Source: Gammaproteobacteria bacterium (GTDB taxonomy: Bacteria; Pseudomonadota; Gammaproteobacteria; Steroidobacterales; Steroidobacteraceae). Taken from it: 56,233 nt of DNA. The first letter of the stretch is position 1. Each line of letters opens with the position of its first letter. The DNA lies in NCBI GenBank assembly GCA_027365225.1, contig DAHXNV010000014.1, positions 1 through 56,233 of the forward strand. Direction: 5' to 3'. Shown piece after piece: positions 34,833 to 43,554 of this stretch. The notes below the pieces were generated by a model, which was not told the origin of the DNA, did no database searches, and saw only the letters and a program-made list of their open reading frames with translations. A program made the translations under genes and the position numbers.

Positions 34833-36410
34833 ATGGCAGCCGAACCCGACAAAGTCCTGATCTTCGATACCACGCTGCGCGACGGGGAGCAGGCCCCCGG
34901 CTGCAGCATGACGCGGCCGGAGAAGCTGCGCGTGGCGCGTGCGCTCGCCGAGCTCGGCGTGGATGTCATCGAGGCGGGTTTCCCGGCCGCCTCCAAGGGC
35001 GATTGGGAGAGCGTACAGGCCGTCGCGCGCGAAGTGCACGGTCCGGTGATCGCGGCGCTCGCGCGCTGCAATCGCGAGGACATCGAGCTCGCCGCGCGCG
35101 CGCTCGCCGACGCCCCGCACCCGCGCGTGCACGTATTTCTCGCCACCAGCGCCATCCACCGACAGTACAAGCTGAACATGGCCGAAGAGCAGATCCTGCG
35201 CGCGGCCATCGAGGGCGTACGCCGGGCGCGCGAGCTGTGCGAGGACGTGGAGTTCTCTCCCGAGGACGCCTCGCGCACGGAGCTGCCGTTCCTGGCGCAG
35301 GTCATCGAGGCGGCCATCGAGGCCGGCGCGAGCACCGTCAACATCCCGGACACCGTCGGCTATACCGTCCCGGATGAATTCGCCGAGCTGTTCCGCTATC
35401 TGCGCAAGAACGTACGCGGCATCGAGCGGGTGCGCCTCTCGGTGCACTGCCACGACGACCTCGGCATGGCGGTGGCGAACAGCCTGACCGCCGTGGTGGC
35501 CGGAGCCCGCCAGATCGAGTGCACCATCAATGGGATCGGCGAGCGCGCCGGCAACTGCTCGCTCGAGGAGGTGGTGATGGCGCTGAAGACCCGCGCAGCG
35601 TTCTTCAATGTCACCACCGGGATCCAAACCACCCGGCTGTACCCGACCTCGCGACTGGTCTCGAGCATCACCGCCATGCCCGTGCCGCGCAACAAGGCGG
35701 TGGTCGGGGAGAACGCCTTCGCCCACGAGGCCGGCATTCATCAGCATGGGGTGCTCAAGCACTATTCGACCTACGAGATCATGCGCCCGGAGGACGTCGG
35801 CCTCTCGCGCAGCCATCTGATCCTCGGCAAGCACAGCGGACGGCACGCCCTGCGTGAGCGCGTGCGTGCGCTCGGGTTCGAGCTGGCGGAGGAGGAATTC
35901 ACCGAGGTGTTCGCGCAGTTCAAGGCGCTCGCGGACAAGAAGAAGGAGCTCTTCGACGGAGATATCGAGGCGCTGGTGCTGCGTGCGGAGGGCACGGCGG
36001 CCGGACCCTGGAGCCTCGCGGGACTCGAGACCCACGCGGTGACTCAGCGCGCCGCCAGTGCCCGCGTGCGTCTGCGCCACGCCGATGGTCGGATCGTGGA
36101 GCACAGCGCCGAGGGCGACGGGCCGGTGGATGCGGCCTTCAAGGCAATCGAGGCGGCCACTGGAATCGGCGTGATGTTGCGCAAATTCGAGATCCGCGGG
36201 GTCACCGAGGGCGAGGACGCCCAGGGCGAGGCGCTGGTGTACGTGGAGTACAATCAACGCACATACCGCGGCTCGAGCGTGAGCACCAACATCGTGGAAT
36301 CGAGCACCCAGGCGTTCCTCGAGGTGATCAACCGCATCGAGCAGGCAGCCGCCGGCAACCGCTCGCGCGAGGAGCGCGCCGCGGGCGCCCCCGCGGACTC
36401 GACGCATTGA
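34833..36410 (+). CDS. leuA: 2-isopropylmalate synthase
   Basis: 525 residues. The catalytic HMGL-like TIM barrel starts with FDTTLRDGEQAPGCSM; the signatures VHCHDDLGMAVANSLTAV and GIGERAGNCSLEEVVM follow, plus HEAGIHQHGVLKH. The C-terminal LeuA dimer domain (about 370-510) binds leucine for feedback inhibition. It makes 2-isopropylmalate from 2-ketoisovalerate and acetyl-CoA. It begins 24 bp after ilvC with AGGAG upstream. Confidence 0.97.
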   Translation: MAAEPDKVLIFDTTLRDGEQAPGCSMTRPEKLRVARALAELGVDVIEAGFPAASKGDWESVQAVAREVHGPVIAALARCNREDIELAARALADAPHPRVHVFLATSAIHRQYKLNMAEEQILRAAIEGVRRARELCEDVEFSPEDASRTELPFLAQVIEAAIEAGASTVNIPDTVGYTVPDEFAELFRYLRKNVRGIERVRLSVHCHDDLGMAVANSLTAVVAGARQIECTINGIGERAGNCSLEEVVMALKTRAAFFNVTTGIQTTRLYPTSRLVSSITAMPVPRNKAVVGENAFAHEAGIHQHGVLKHYSTYEIMRPEDVGLSRSHLILGKHSGRHALRERVRALGFELAEEEFTEVFAQFKALADKKKELFDGDIEALVLRAEGTAAGPWSLAGLETHAVTQRAASARVRLRHADGRIVEHSAEGDGPVDAAFKAIEAATGIGVMLRKFEIRGVTEGEDAQGEALVYVEYNQRTYRGSSVSTNIVESSTQAFLEVINRIEQAAAGNRSREERAAGAPADSTH

Positions 36411-36437
36411 CTGGCAGCGCATCCCGGGAGATCGTTC

Positions 36438-37397
36438 ATGCCCATACCGGCTACGCAGTTCATCTGGTTCAACGGCGAGCTCGTTCCGTGGGAGAAAGCC
36501 ACGGTGCACGTGCTCACGCACGCTCTGCACTACGGCTCCTCCGTATTCGAGGGGGTGCGCGCGTATGAGACGCCTCGGGGCGTGGCGATCTTCCGCCTGC
36601 GCGATCACACCCGGCGGCTGCTCGACTCGGCCAAGATCTACCGCATGAGCATGCCGTTCTCGGCCGAGCAGATCGACGACGCCTGCCGGCAGGTCATCGC
36701 CGCCAACGCGCTTGCCCGCGGGGCGTATATCCGGCCGATCGCCTTTCGCGGCTACGGCGAGATCGGCGTCACGCCGAAGATCGAGCCGCCGACCGAGGTG
36801 GCCGTGGCCGCGTGGGAATGGGGCAAGTACCTCGGGCACGAGAGCGAGGAACAAGGTGTGGATGTGTGCATCTCCTCCTGGCACCGGGTCGCACCCAACA
36901 CCCTGCCGGCGCTCGCCAAGGCCGGCGGCAACTATCTCTCGAGTCAGCTCATCGGTGCCGAGGCGCGCCGCCTCGGCTTTCAGGAGGGCATCGGGCTGGC
37001 CCCCGACGGCACGGTGAGCGAGGGCTCCGGGGAGAATCTGTTCGTGGTCAAGGATCAGGTGCTGATGACCCCGGCATTGTCGCATTCGGTGCTCGGCGGC
37101 CTCACCCGCGACACGGTGATGCGTCTTGCCCGCGAGCGCGGCATCGAGGTGCGCGAGTGCGCCATCCCGCGTGAACTCCTTTATATAGCCGATGAAGCGT
37201 TCTTTACCGGCACCGCCGTCGAGATCACCCCCATCCGCTCCGTCGACCGCCTCGCGGTCGGCAACGGCGCGCGCGGCCCGGTGACGGCGGCTCTGCAGAC
37301 GGCGTTCTTCGGACTGTTCAGCGGTGCAACGCCCGATCGCTGGGGCTGGCTCGATCACATCGACATGAACGCGCCGCGAAGCGCGGCGGCGCTCTGA
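36438..37397 (+). CDS. ilvE: Branched-chain amino acid aminotransferase
   Basis: 319 residues, fold-type IV PLP enzyme. The PLP lysine lies in [16 protein letters not shown]; the [12 protein letters not shown] and GITRD-like [18 protein letters not shown] motifs confirm the group. It performs the last transamination for leucine, isoleucine and valine, so its place between leuA and leuC makes this a mixed ilv-leu operon. Its last base overlaps the leuC start. Confidence 0.96.
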   Translation: MPIPATQFIWFNGELVPWEKATVHVLTHALHYGSSVFEGVRAYETPRGVAIFRLRDHTRRLLDSAKIYRMSMPFSAEQIDDACRQVIAANALARGAYIRPIAFRGYGEIGVTPKIEPPTEVAVAAWEWGKYLGHESEEQGVDVCISSWHRVAPNTLPALAKAGGNYLSSQLIGAEARRLGFQEGIGLAPDGTVSEGSGENLFVVKDQVLMTPALSHSVLGGLTRDTVMRLARERGIEVRECAIPRELLYIADEAFFTGTAVEITPIRSVDRLAVGNGARGPVTAALQTAFFGLFSGATPDRWGWLDHIDMNAPRSAAAL

Positions 37398-38800
37398 TGA
37401 GCGCGTCCCTGACTCTGTTCGAGAAGGTCTGGCGCGCCCACGAAGTGGTGCCCGAGACGGCCGACACGCCCGCGGTGCTCTACGTCGATCTGCACCTCAT
37501 CCACGAGGTGACCTCCCCGCAGGCCTTCACGGTGCTGCGCGAGCGCGGCCTGCGCCTGCGGCGGCCCGAGCGAACCTTCGCCACCCTGGATCACTCGACG
37601 CCGACGCGAACCGAGCAGATCTTCGGCGGGGCGCCCATCACGGTCGATGCCGCCGCGCGGCAGGTGCGCGAGCTCGAGCGCAACTGCGCCGACATGGGCG
37701 TGGAGCTGCTCGGCCTGCGCGATGCCCGGCGCGGTATCGTGCACATCATCGGACCGGAACTCGGCGTGACGCAGCCCGGCAAGACCATCGTCTGCGGTGA
37801 CAGCCACACGAGCACGCACGGCGCGCTCGGGGCCCTCGCCTTCGGCATCGGAACGACGGAGGTCGGGCACGTATTCGCCACCCAATGCCTGTTGCAGCGC
37901 AAGCCGCGCACCCTGGCCGTCACTGTACACGGCACGCTTCCCCCGGGTGTCGGCGCGAAGGATCTCATCCTCGCCATCATCGGCAAGATCGGGGTGGCGG
38001 GTGGAACCGGGCACGTCATCGAGTACCGCGGCGAGACCATCCGCGCGCTCGACATGGATGGGCGCATGACGGTGTGCAACATGTCGATCGAGGCCGGCGC
38101 ACGCGCTGGAATGATCGCCCCCGACGAGACGACGTTTCGTTATCTGGCGGGCCGGCCGCGCGCCCCCGAGGGCGCGGCCTGGGAGGCCGCGCTCGAGCGC
38201 TGGCGGCAGCTGCCGAGCGATCCGGGCGCGCGCTTCGATCGGGAAATCGACATCGACGCCGCGGCGCTCGAGCCGATGGTCACCTACGGCACCAATCCCG
38301 GCATGGTCATACCGATCGGCGCAACCATCCCCGAGCGCTCCGATGATCCGGTGCTCGCCAAGTCACTGGCTTACATGGGCTTTACCCCCGGCGAGCCCAT
38401 TCGCGAGCAATCGGTGAACGTCGTGTTCATCGGCAGCTGCACCAACGGCCGTCTGTCGGACCTGCGGGCCGCCGCATCGGTGCTGCGTGGGCGCAAGATC
38501 GCCTCCGGCGTGCAGATGCTCGTGGTGCCCGGCTCTCAGCAGGTCAAACGGGACGCGGAGGCCGAGGGACTCGACCGCATCTTCATCGATGCCGGCGCCG
38601 AATGGCGCGAGTCGGGCTGCTCGATGTGTCTTGGCATGAACGGCGATCTGGTGCCGAAGGGTCACTATGCCGTCAGCACCAGTAATCGCAATTTCGAGGG
38701 CCGCCAGGGCATCGGGGCCCGCACGCTGCTCGCGAGCCCGCTCACCGCGGCGGCGAGCGCCGTACGCGGCCGGGTAACCGATCCAAGGGAGTTTTTCTGA
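37397..38800 (+). CDS. leuC: 3-isopropylmalate dehydratase large subunit
   Basis: 467 residues, of the aconitase family. The 4Fe-4S ligands are visible as the cysteine of [14 protein letters not shown] and the two of [10 protein letters not shown]; also [31 protein letters not shown]. With LeuD it isomerises 2- to 3-isopropylmalate. It is coupled to ilvE and leuD by 1-bp overlaps. Confidence 0.97.
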   Translation: MSASLTLFEKVWRAHEVVPETADTPAVLYVDLHLIHEVTSPQAFTVLRERGLRLRRPERTFATLDHSTPTRTEQIFGGAPITVDAAARQVRELERNCADMGVELLGLRDARRGIVHIIGPELGVTQPGKTIVCGDSHTSTHGALGALAFGIGTTEVGHVFATQCLLQRKPRTLAVTVHGTLPPGVGAKDLILAIIGKIGVAGGTGHVIEYRGETIRALDMDGRMTVCNMSIEAGARAGMIAPDETTFRYLAGRPRAPEGAAWEAALERWRQLPSDPGARFDREIDIDAAALEPMVTYGTNPGMVIPIGATIPERSDDPVLAKSLAYMGFTPGEPIREQSVNVVFIGSCTNGRLSDLRAAASVLRGRKIASGVQMLVVPGSQQVKRDAEAEGLDRIFIDAGAEWRESGCSMCLGMNGDLVPKGHYAVSTSNRNFEGRQGIGARTLLASPLTAAASAVRGRVTDPREFF

Positions 38801-39381
38801 TGGAAGCCCAGGGGCTGCTGCGCTCGCGCACCGTCGTGCTGCCGGTGCGCGACATCGACACCGATCAGATCATCCCGGCGCGATTCCTCACCACCACCAC
38901 GCGCGAGGGGCTCGGAGCGCACCTGTTCGAGGACTGGCGCTATGGGCCCGATGGCGCGGCGCGCCCCGAGTTCGCGTTGAACCGGCCCGAGGCCGGCGGG
39001 TGCACCATCCTGGTTGCCGGCCACAACTTCGGCTGCGGCTCCTCGCGCGAGCACGCCGCGTGGGCACTGCGGGACTTCGGCGTGCGCGCCGTGGTGAGCA
39101 CGCAGATCGCGGACATCTTCCGCAACAACGCGCTGAAGAACGGTCTGCTACCGGTCATCGTCGAGCCCGATGTGCACGCTTGGTTGCTCGAGCATCCGGG
39201 CGCGCAAGTGAGCATCGACGTTCAGTCCACCACGCTCACGCTGCCGAACGGCACGGCCGTGCGCTTTGCGCTTGAGCCCTTCGCGCGCTACTGCCTGCTG
39301 AACGGCACCGACGAGCTGGGCTTCCTGCTCGCACGCGAGAGCGAGATCGCCGCCTACGAAGCTCGACTGGGGAGCGTGTGA
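38800..39381 (+). CDS. leuD: 3-isopropylmalate dehydratase small subunit
   Basis: 193 residues, the swivel-domain subunit. [23 protein letters not shown] and [21 protein letters not shown] are the substrate-recognition signatures. The length is close to E. coli LeuD (201). It overlaps leuC by one base and leuB by four. Confidence 0.97.
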   Translation: MEAQGLLRSRTVVLPVRDIDTDQIIPARFLTTTTREGLGAHLFEDWRYGPDGAARPEFALNRPEAGGCTILVAGHNFGCGSSREHAAWALRDFGVRAVVSTQIADIFRNNALKNGLLPVIVEPDVHAWLLEHPGAQVSIDVQSTTLTLPNGTAVRFALEPFARYCLLNGTDELGFLLARESEIAAYEARLGSV

Positions 39382-40439
39382 CAGTGCGCATCGCGGTGCT
39401 GCCCGGCGATGGGATCGGGCCGGAGGTGATCGCCGAGGGCGTGCGCTGCCTGCGCGCACTCGCCGAGCGGGGCCGGCATGACCTCACGCTCATCGAGCTC
39501 CCCTTCGGCGGCGCCGCGATCGACCTGACGGGCGAGCCGCTGCCCAAGGAAACGCTCGCGGCCTGCCAGAGCGCGGACGCCGTGCTGCTCGGCGCGATCG
39601 GTGGACCGAAGTGGTCGGCGCCCCAGGCGAAGGTCCGCCCCGAACAGGGGTTGCTCGAGCTGCGCCGCGCACTCGGGGTATACGCCAATCTGCGGCCCGT
39701 GAAGGTTCACCCTGCCCTGCTCGGGGCCTCCACCCTGAAACCCGAGGTGTTGACGGGCGTCGATCTGATGTTCGTGCGCGAGCTGACCGGCGGCATCTAT
39801 TTCGGCGAGAAGCGTCGCGATGCGGCATGCGCTTCGGACTTGTGCGCCTACTCGGTGCCGGAAATCGAGCGCATCGTGCGCACCGCGGCGCACTTGGCGC
39901 AGCAGCGGCGCGGCAAGCTCGTCTCGATCGACAAATCCAATGTGCTCGAGACTTCGCGCCTGTGGCGGGAAGTGGCCACGCGGGTCGTGCGCAGCGAATT
40001 CCCGCACGTCTCCCTCGAGCACCTGCTGGTCGACGCGGCCGCCATGCATTTGATCCGCCGGCCGCGCGATTTCGACGTCCTGGTCACCGAGAACATGTTC
40101 GGCGACATCCTCACCGACGAGGCCTCGATGCTGGCCGGATCGCTCGGACTGCTCCCCTCGGCCTCCCTCGGCGCGGGACGCCGTGGCCTCTACGAGCCCA
40201 TTCACGGCTCGGCCCCCGATATCGCCGGGAAGGGCATCGCCAATCCCTACGGCACCCTGCTCAGTGTCGCGCTCCTGCTGCGCCATTCCCTGGGACTGAC
40301 GGCGCAGGCCGAAGCGCTCGAGCAGGCCGTCTCGGCCGCCATCGACGCCGGCGCGCTCACCCCGGATATCGCCTCGGGCGGCCGCGCCGTCTCGACGCGC
40401 GAGGCTGGCGCTGCGGTGCTCGAGAGACTGGCGCGCTGA
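39378..40439 (+). CDS. leuB: 3-isopropylmalate dehydrogenase
   Basis: 353 residues from a GTG that overlaps the leuD stop (GTGA). NAD-dependent oxidative decarboxylase: [11 protein letters not shown] at the N-terminus, [35 protein letters not shown] and the metal-site [20 protein letters not shown], then [17 protein letters not shown]. It ends the operon and faces the convergent metB with a 14-bp gap. Confidence 0.97.
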   Translation: MTVRIAVLPGDGIGPEVIAEGVRCLRALAERGRHDLTLIELPFGGAAIDLTGEPLPKETLAACQSADAVLLGAIGGPKWSAPQAKVRPEQGLLELRRALGVYANLRPVKVHPALLGASTLKPEVLTGVDLMFVRELTGGIYFGEKRRDAACASDLCAYSVPEIERIVRTAAHLAQQRRGKLVSIDKSNVLETSRLWREVATRVVRSEFPHVSLEHLLVDAAAMHLIRRPRDFDVLVTENMFGDILTDEASMLAGSLGLLPSASLGAGRRGLYEPIHGSAPDIAGKGIANPYGTLLSVALLLRHSLGLTAQAEALEQAVSAAIDAGALTPDIASGGRAVSTREAGAAVLERLAR

Positions 40440-40453
40440 GGCGCGCGCGTCAT

Positions 40454-41629
40454 CTACCGCACCTGCGCCGCCCGCGCCAGGCCGCCGGCCAGATCCGCGC
40501 GCAGATCCTCGAGCGCCTCGATGCCCACCGACAGGCGAATCAGCCCGTCGGTCAGGCCCGCACGCTCGCGTGCGCGGCTGTCCATCGCCGCGTGCGTCAT
40601 GGTGGCCGGGTGGGCGAGCAGACTCTCCACGCCACCGAGCGATTCAGCGAGCGAGAAGTAGCGCAATCCGTCGGTGAAGGCGCGCACCGCCTCCAGGCCC
40701 GCGGCGAGCTCCAGCGAGACGATGGCCCCAAAACCGCGCTGCTGGCGGCACGCCACCTCGTGACCCGGATGGTGCGCCAACCCCGGATAGTAGACCCGGG
40801 TGACACCGTCGGCGCCGGCGAGCCACTCCGCGAGCGCCTGGGCGTTGCGGCCATGATGCTCGAGTCGCACGTGCAACGTGCGCAACCCACGCAGCGTCAA
40901 AAAGCTGTCGAACGGCGCGCCGGTAATTCCGAGGCAGTTTGCCCACCACGCCAACTGCTCGTACACGTCCTGATCGCGCGCGATGACCGCCCCGCCGACC
41001 ACGTCGCTGTGCCCATTGAGGTACTTCGTCGTCGAGTGCACGACCAGGTCCGCCCCGAGCGCCAGGGGCTGCTGCCAGACCGGAGAGAGGAACGTGTTAT
41101 CGACGACCACCTTGGCCCCGCAGGCGTGACCCAACGCGGCAAATCGCTCGATGTCGGTGATCCGCAGCAACGGGTTGCTCGGCGTCTCGATCCACAGCAG
41201 CGCCGCCGGACTGGCGAGCGCGCAGCGCACCGCCTCGGCATCCGCGTAATCGATGAACTCGACCTGTCGCTCGCCGCGGCGCCGCCACGCGTCGAACAGC
41301 CGGTAGGTGCCTCCGTAGCAGTCGTGCGGCGCCACGATCCGCGCGCCGGGCGCAACCAGGTAGCCGCACAGCGTGATGGCGGCCATGCCGGTAGCGGTGA
41401 CCACCGCCCCGACGCCGCCTTCGAGCTCAGCGAGCGCCGCGCCGAGCAGATCGCGCGTGGGGTTGCCCGAGCGGGTGTAGTCGTAGCGGCCCTTCTCGCC
41501 GAAGCCATGGAAGGCGAACGTCGAGGTGAGGTGGATCGGCGGCACCACCGCCCCGGTGACCGGATCGGACTCCAGGCCCGCGCGCACGGTCTGGGTGATC
41601 GGGGAGGAGCGAGGGACGGATTGATTCAT
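40454..41629 (-). CDS. metB: Cystathionine gamma-synthase / O-succinylhomoserine (thiol)-lyase
   Basis: 391 residues from the ATG at 41629 (AAAGG upstream); the open frame continues upstream only as shadow. Cys/Met PLP family: the PLP lysine is in DLVVHSTTKYLNGHSDVVGG, with YDYTRSGNPTRDLL and WIETPSNPLLRI. It joins O-succinylhomoserine with cysteine (or sulfide). The gene 103 bp upstream encodes MetX, which supplies the activated homoserine, so the pair is a methionine operon under the SAM riboswitch. Confidence 0.93.
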   Translation of the reverse strand: MNQSVPRSSPITQTVRAGLESDPVTGAVVPPIHLTSTFAFHGFGEKGRYDYTRSGNPTRDLLGAALAELEGGVGAVVTATGMAAITLCGYLVAPGARIVAPHDCYGGTYRLFDAWRRRGERQVEFIDYADAEAVRCALASPAALLWIETPSNPLLRITDIERFAALGHACGAKVVVDNTFLSPVWQQPLALGADLVVHSTTKYLNGHSDVVGGAVIARDQDVYEQLAWWANCLGITGAPFDSFLTLRGLRTLHVRLEHHGRNAQALAEWLAGADGVTRVYYPGLAHHPGHEVACRQQRGFGAIVSLELAAGLEAVRAFTDGLRYFSLAESLGGVESLLAHPATMTHAAMDSRARERAGLTDGLIRLSVGIEALEDLRADLAGGLARAAQVR

Positions 41630-41732
41630 ACGACCTTTCGTTGATATCGGGATTGGAGCGCGCTTGCCCGGGGATTCTGCGCGGCGGCCGCGCACCGATC
41701 CAGGGGGATGTTCGTGGCGCGAAGGGCCCGGC

Positions 41733-42770
41733 TCAGCAACTCTCCAGCACGGTCGCGAACGCGCCGCGCAACTGTTGCGATTCCTTGAGAAATGCGTCGT
41801 GGCCGTAGATCGAGGAAATCTCGTGCAGCCGGGCCGAGTGCAGCCGCGCAACCATCGCCCGCACTTCGGCCGGCGGGGCCAGCAGATCCTCGCGCACCGC
41901 CACCGCCACGGTGGACACGCAGATGCGGCTCGCCTCGACACGGTGCAGATCGATCGACTCGGACAGACACAGGAACGACTCGGGGCGGTGGCGAGCGGCA
42001 TAATCGGCCCCGCGCGCCGCAAGGTAACGCTCGACCGGGAAACGCGCCCGACCCGCCTCGAACACCGCCGGACCGGCGAACCGAGCCGCGAATTCCTCGC
42101 CGCTGCGGTAGGTCGACATCGCCAACGCGCGCGCCAGCGCCAGCCCTTGACTCGTCCGCCCCGTCTCGGCGGCGAGGCGCACGATGTCGCGCTGCACCGC
42201 CCGCCAGGCGGTGCCGAGCGGATGGGGCCGATCGGCCGCGCACAGCACCAGCAGCCGCTCCACCCGCTCCGGATAGCGCTCGCCAAAGGCCAGCGCCACC
42301 ATGCCGCCATACGAGCCGCCGGCAATCGCCCGCAGCGAGCTCACAGCCAGATGATCGAGCAGGCGGGCGAGCACTTCGGCCTGGTCGTAGGTGGAGACGC
42401 TGGGGAAGCACTCCCCGGGCCCCGGTCCCGTGGTCTCACCGCTGCCGCCGAGATAATCGAAACTCAGGATCCGGCAGCGCTCGGTATCGAGCGGCCGCCC
42501 CGGACCGGCCATCTCCGACCACCAGCTCTCGCGCGGCTGCTCGGTCAGACACACCCGGCGCGTGGCGGAGATGCCGCCGAGCGCGCAGATCACCGGCCCT
42601 TCGGCCGCCCCGACCAGACGCCAGGCGATGCGCACGCGCGCCAGAGTCCCGCCGTGATGCAGCGACAGACCGCCTGGAATATCGACGACTCCTTCACGCA
42701 CGGTGTGCCCCGCCGTACCGCGTACGGGACGGTCCCGCTCGATGGGGCGAACCTCGGCAATGGCGCTCAT
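41733..42770 (-). CDS. metX: Homoserine O-acyltransferase, MetX type (probably O-succinyltransferase)
   Basis: 345 residues, alpha/beta hydrolase fold. The nucleophile Ser is in AGGSYGGMVALAF, the Asp in VAVREDLLAPPAEV and the His in SSIYGHDAFL. It is short compared with classical acetyl-type MetX (about 370-380), like Xanthomonas proteins shown to use succinyl-CoA; acyl choice cannot be settled from sequence alone. It has GGAG 6 bp before the ATG and a 5' leader of about 250 nt holding a SAM-I aptamer. Confidence 0.9.
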   Translation of the reverse strand: MSAIAEVRPIERDRPVRGTAGHTVREGVVDIPGGLSLHHGGTLARVRIAWRLVGAAEGPVICALGGISATRRVCLTEQPRESWWSEMAGPGRPLDTERCRILSFDYLGGSGETTGPGPGECFPSVSTYDQAEVLARLLDHLAVSSLRAIAGGSYGGMVALAFGERYPERVERLLVLCAADRPHPLGTAWRAVQRDIVRLAAETGRTSQGLALARALAMSTYRSGEEFAARFAGPAVFEAGRARFPVERYLAARGADYAARHRPESFLCLSESIDLHRVEASRICVSTVAVAVREDLLAPPAEVRAMVARLHSARLHEISSIYGHDAFLKESQQLRGAFATVLESC

Positions 42771-42776
42771 GAATGA

Positions 42777-42844
42777 CTCCGCATTCCTCAGTGTTCAGCC
42801 TCACCGAGAACTCCAGCGGAGCGCCCCGTCAGGGTCCTGACGGG
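42777..42844 (-). promoter_or_regulatory. Expression platform of the metX SAM riboswitch
   Basis: On the mRNA, CTCCGC (42816-42821) is complementary to GCGGAG (42777-42782), which includes the metX Shine-Dalgarno. Just upstream, CCCGTCAGG (42836-42844) and CCTGACGGG (42825-42833) form a perfect 9-bp stem. No U-run follows, which argues for control of translation or Rho access rather than intrinsic termination (inference). Confidence 0.5.
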
Positions 42845-42891
42845 TGGGCTGCGACCATCCCCGCGCCCCGGGCGCGAAGCTTCGCAGTTCG

Positions 42892-43020
42892 CTCATCTGT
42901 CGATCGGTCCGGACCCGCAGGCTCGGCCGCATCGCAGGAGTTGGCACCTTGTCCAGGCTGGTTGGGCCTGGCGGTTGCCCCGGCGTCTAAGGGCCTATTC
43001 CCTCAGCCGGTCTCGATGAG
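42892..43020 (-). ncRNA. SAM-I (S-box) riboswitch upstream of metX
   Basis: The 129-nt leader starts with CTCATCGAGA and ends with GATGAG, pairing as P1. In between are GGCTGAGGGAATAGGCCC (P2 with internal loop), GCCGGGGCAACC, and the invariant AAGGTGCCAACTCCTGC (42934-42950), matching the S-box core AAGGTGCTAATTCC. It should bind S-adenosylmethionine and shut off metX-metB when SAM is plentiful. Homologous leaders before met genes are known in Xanthomonas. Confidence 0.92.
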
Positions 43021-43028
43021 TGAGGAAA

Positions 43029-43058
43029 AGTCTAAGGCTGCGCATGCCCGCACGTCAA
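43029..43058 (-). promoter_or_regulatory. Promoter of the metX-metB transcript
   Basis: On minus, TTGACG (43053-43058) and TAGACT (43029-43034) are 18 bp apart. Transcription would start near 43022, directly at the beginning of the SAM-I aptamer. Confidence 0.6.
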
Positions 43059-43111
43059 GCGCGAGCGCATCGGCCGCCCGGGCCCGGCCGGCAGGCCCGG
43101 GCGCGGCCGGC

Positions 43112-43140
43112 TGGAATCGGCCGGTGATTCATGCTATTGT
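43112..43140 (+). promoter_or_regulatory. Candidate promoter of the his operon
   Basis: TGGAAT (43112-43117) and TATTGT (43135-43140) with 17 bp spacing; each is a partial match. The -10 lies inside the palindromic operator, so repressor binding would block polymerase. Confidence 0.4.
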
Positions 43141-43161
43141 AATAGCGCGCTATTACAGTAG
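43134..43161 (+). promoter_or_regulatory. Palindromic operator for the his-operon TrpR-like regulator
   Basis: The core TGTAATAGCGCGCTATTACA (43138-43157) is a perfect 20-bp palindrome; with CTAT before and GTAG after it extends to 28 bp with a single mismatched pair. It ends 6 bp before the regulator's ATG and covers the candidate -10. Position and symmetry fit autoregulation and control of the whole his operon by the dimeric regulator (inference). Confidence 0.75.
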
Positions 43162-43167
43162 ATTGAC

Positions 43168-43554
43168 ATGAAGACACACCGAAGCCTCACCCCCCGCCAG
43201 GAAGCGCTCGCCGAGCGCAAGCTGTACACGGCAATCGCGGCGCTGCACGATGCCGAGGAGGTCCGCGCCTTCTTTCGCGACCTGTGCACGCCGGCGGAGC
43301 TGCAGGCGATGGCCGACCGCTGGTCGGTCGTCGACTACCTTGGCCGCGGCATGCCGTACCGCGAGATCCACTCCCTCACCGGTGTGAGCGTCACGACCAT
43401 CGGACGCGTGGCGCGCTTTCTCGCCGCCGGAAACGGTGGCTACGGCCTGGTCGCCCAGCGCCTCGGCAAGTGGCACCTGCACGCCGCGCGTGCGGCCGCC
43501 TCCGCCAGCGGCGCACCCGAGGTGCGCCGGCGCGAGAGCGCGCGTCATGGATGA
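43168..43554 (+). CDS. TrpR-family (YerC/YecD-type) regulator heading the his operon
   Basis: 128 residues. A TrpR-like helix-turn-helix is evident: TPAELQAMADRWSVVDYLGRGMPYREIHSLTGVSVTTIGRVARFL. The match is to the YerC/YecD branch, not to tryptophan repressor itself. This branch has been proposed to regulate histidine synthesis (sometimes called HisR) in other bacteria. Here it is the first gene of the his operon, overlaps hisG by 8 bp, and has a palindromic operator at its start. The C-terminal 35 residues are an Ala/Arg-rich tail. The effector (histidine or an intermediate) is not known from sequence. Confidence 0.87.
   Translation: MKTHRSLTPRQEALAERKLYTAIAALHDAEEVRAFFRDLCTPAELQAMADRWSVVDYLGRGMPYREIHSLTGVSVTTIGRVARFLAAGNGGYGLVAQRLGKWHLHAARAAASASGAPEVRRRESARHG

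Noticed and set aside
33396-37358. A 1320-codon open frame on the minus strand across ilvC, leuA and ilvE
   Set aside because: It is antisense to three certain genes; its translation has no domain and its length only reflects the high GC content and codon bias of the genes opposite.
40454-42325. A 623-residue MetB-like protein with a long N-terminal extension
   Set aside because: The extension is antisense/out-of-frame metX sequence; MetB begins at the ATG at 41629 with a ribosome binding site.
43168-43554. Calling the his-operon regulator a tryptophan repressor (TrpR)
   Set aside because: It belongs to the TrpR superfamily, but sequence and position match the YerC/YecD branch and no trp gene is nearby.
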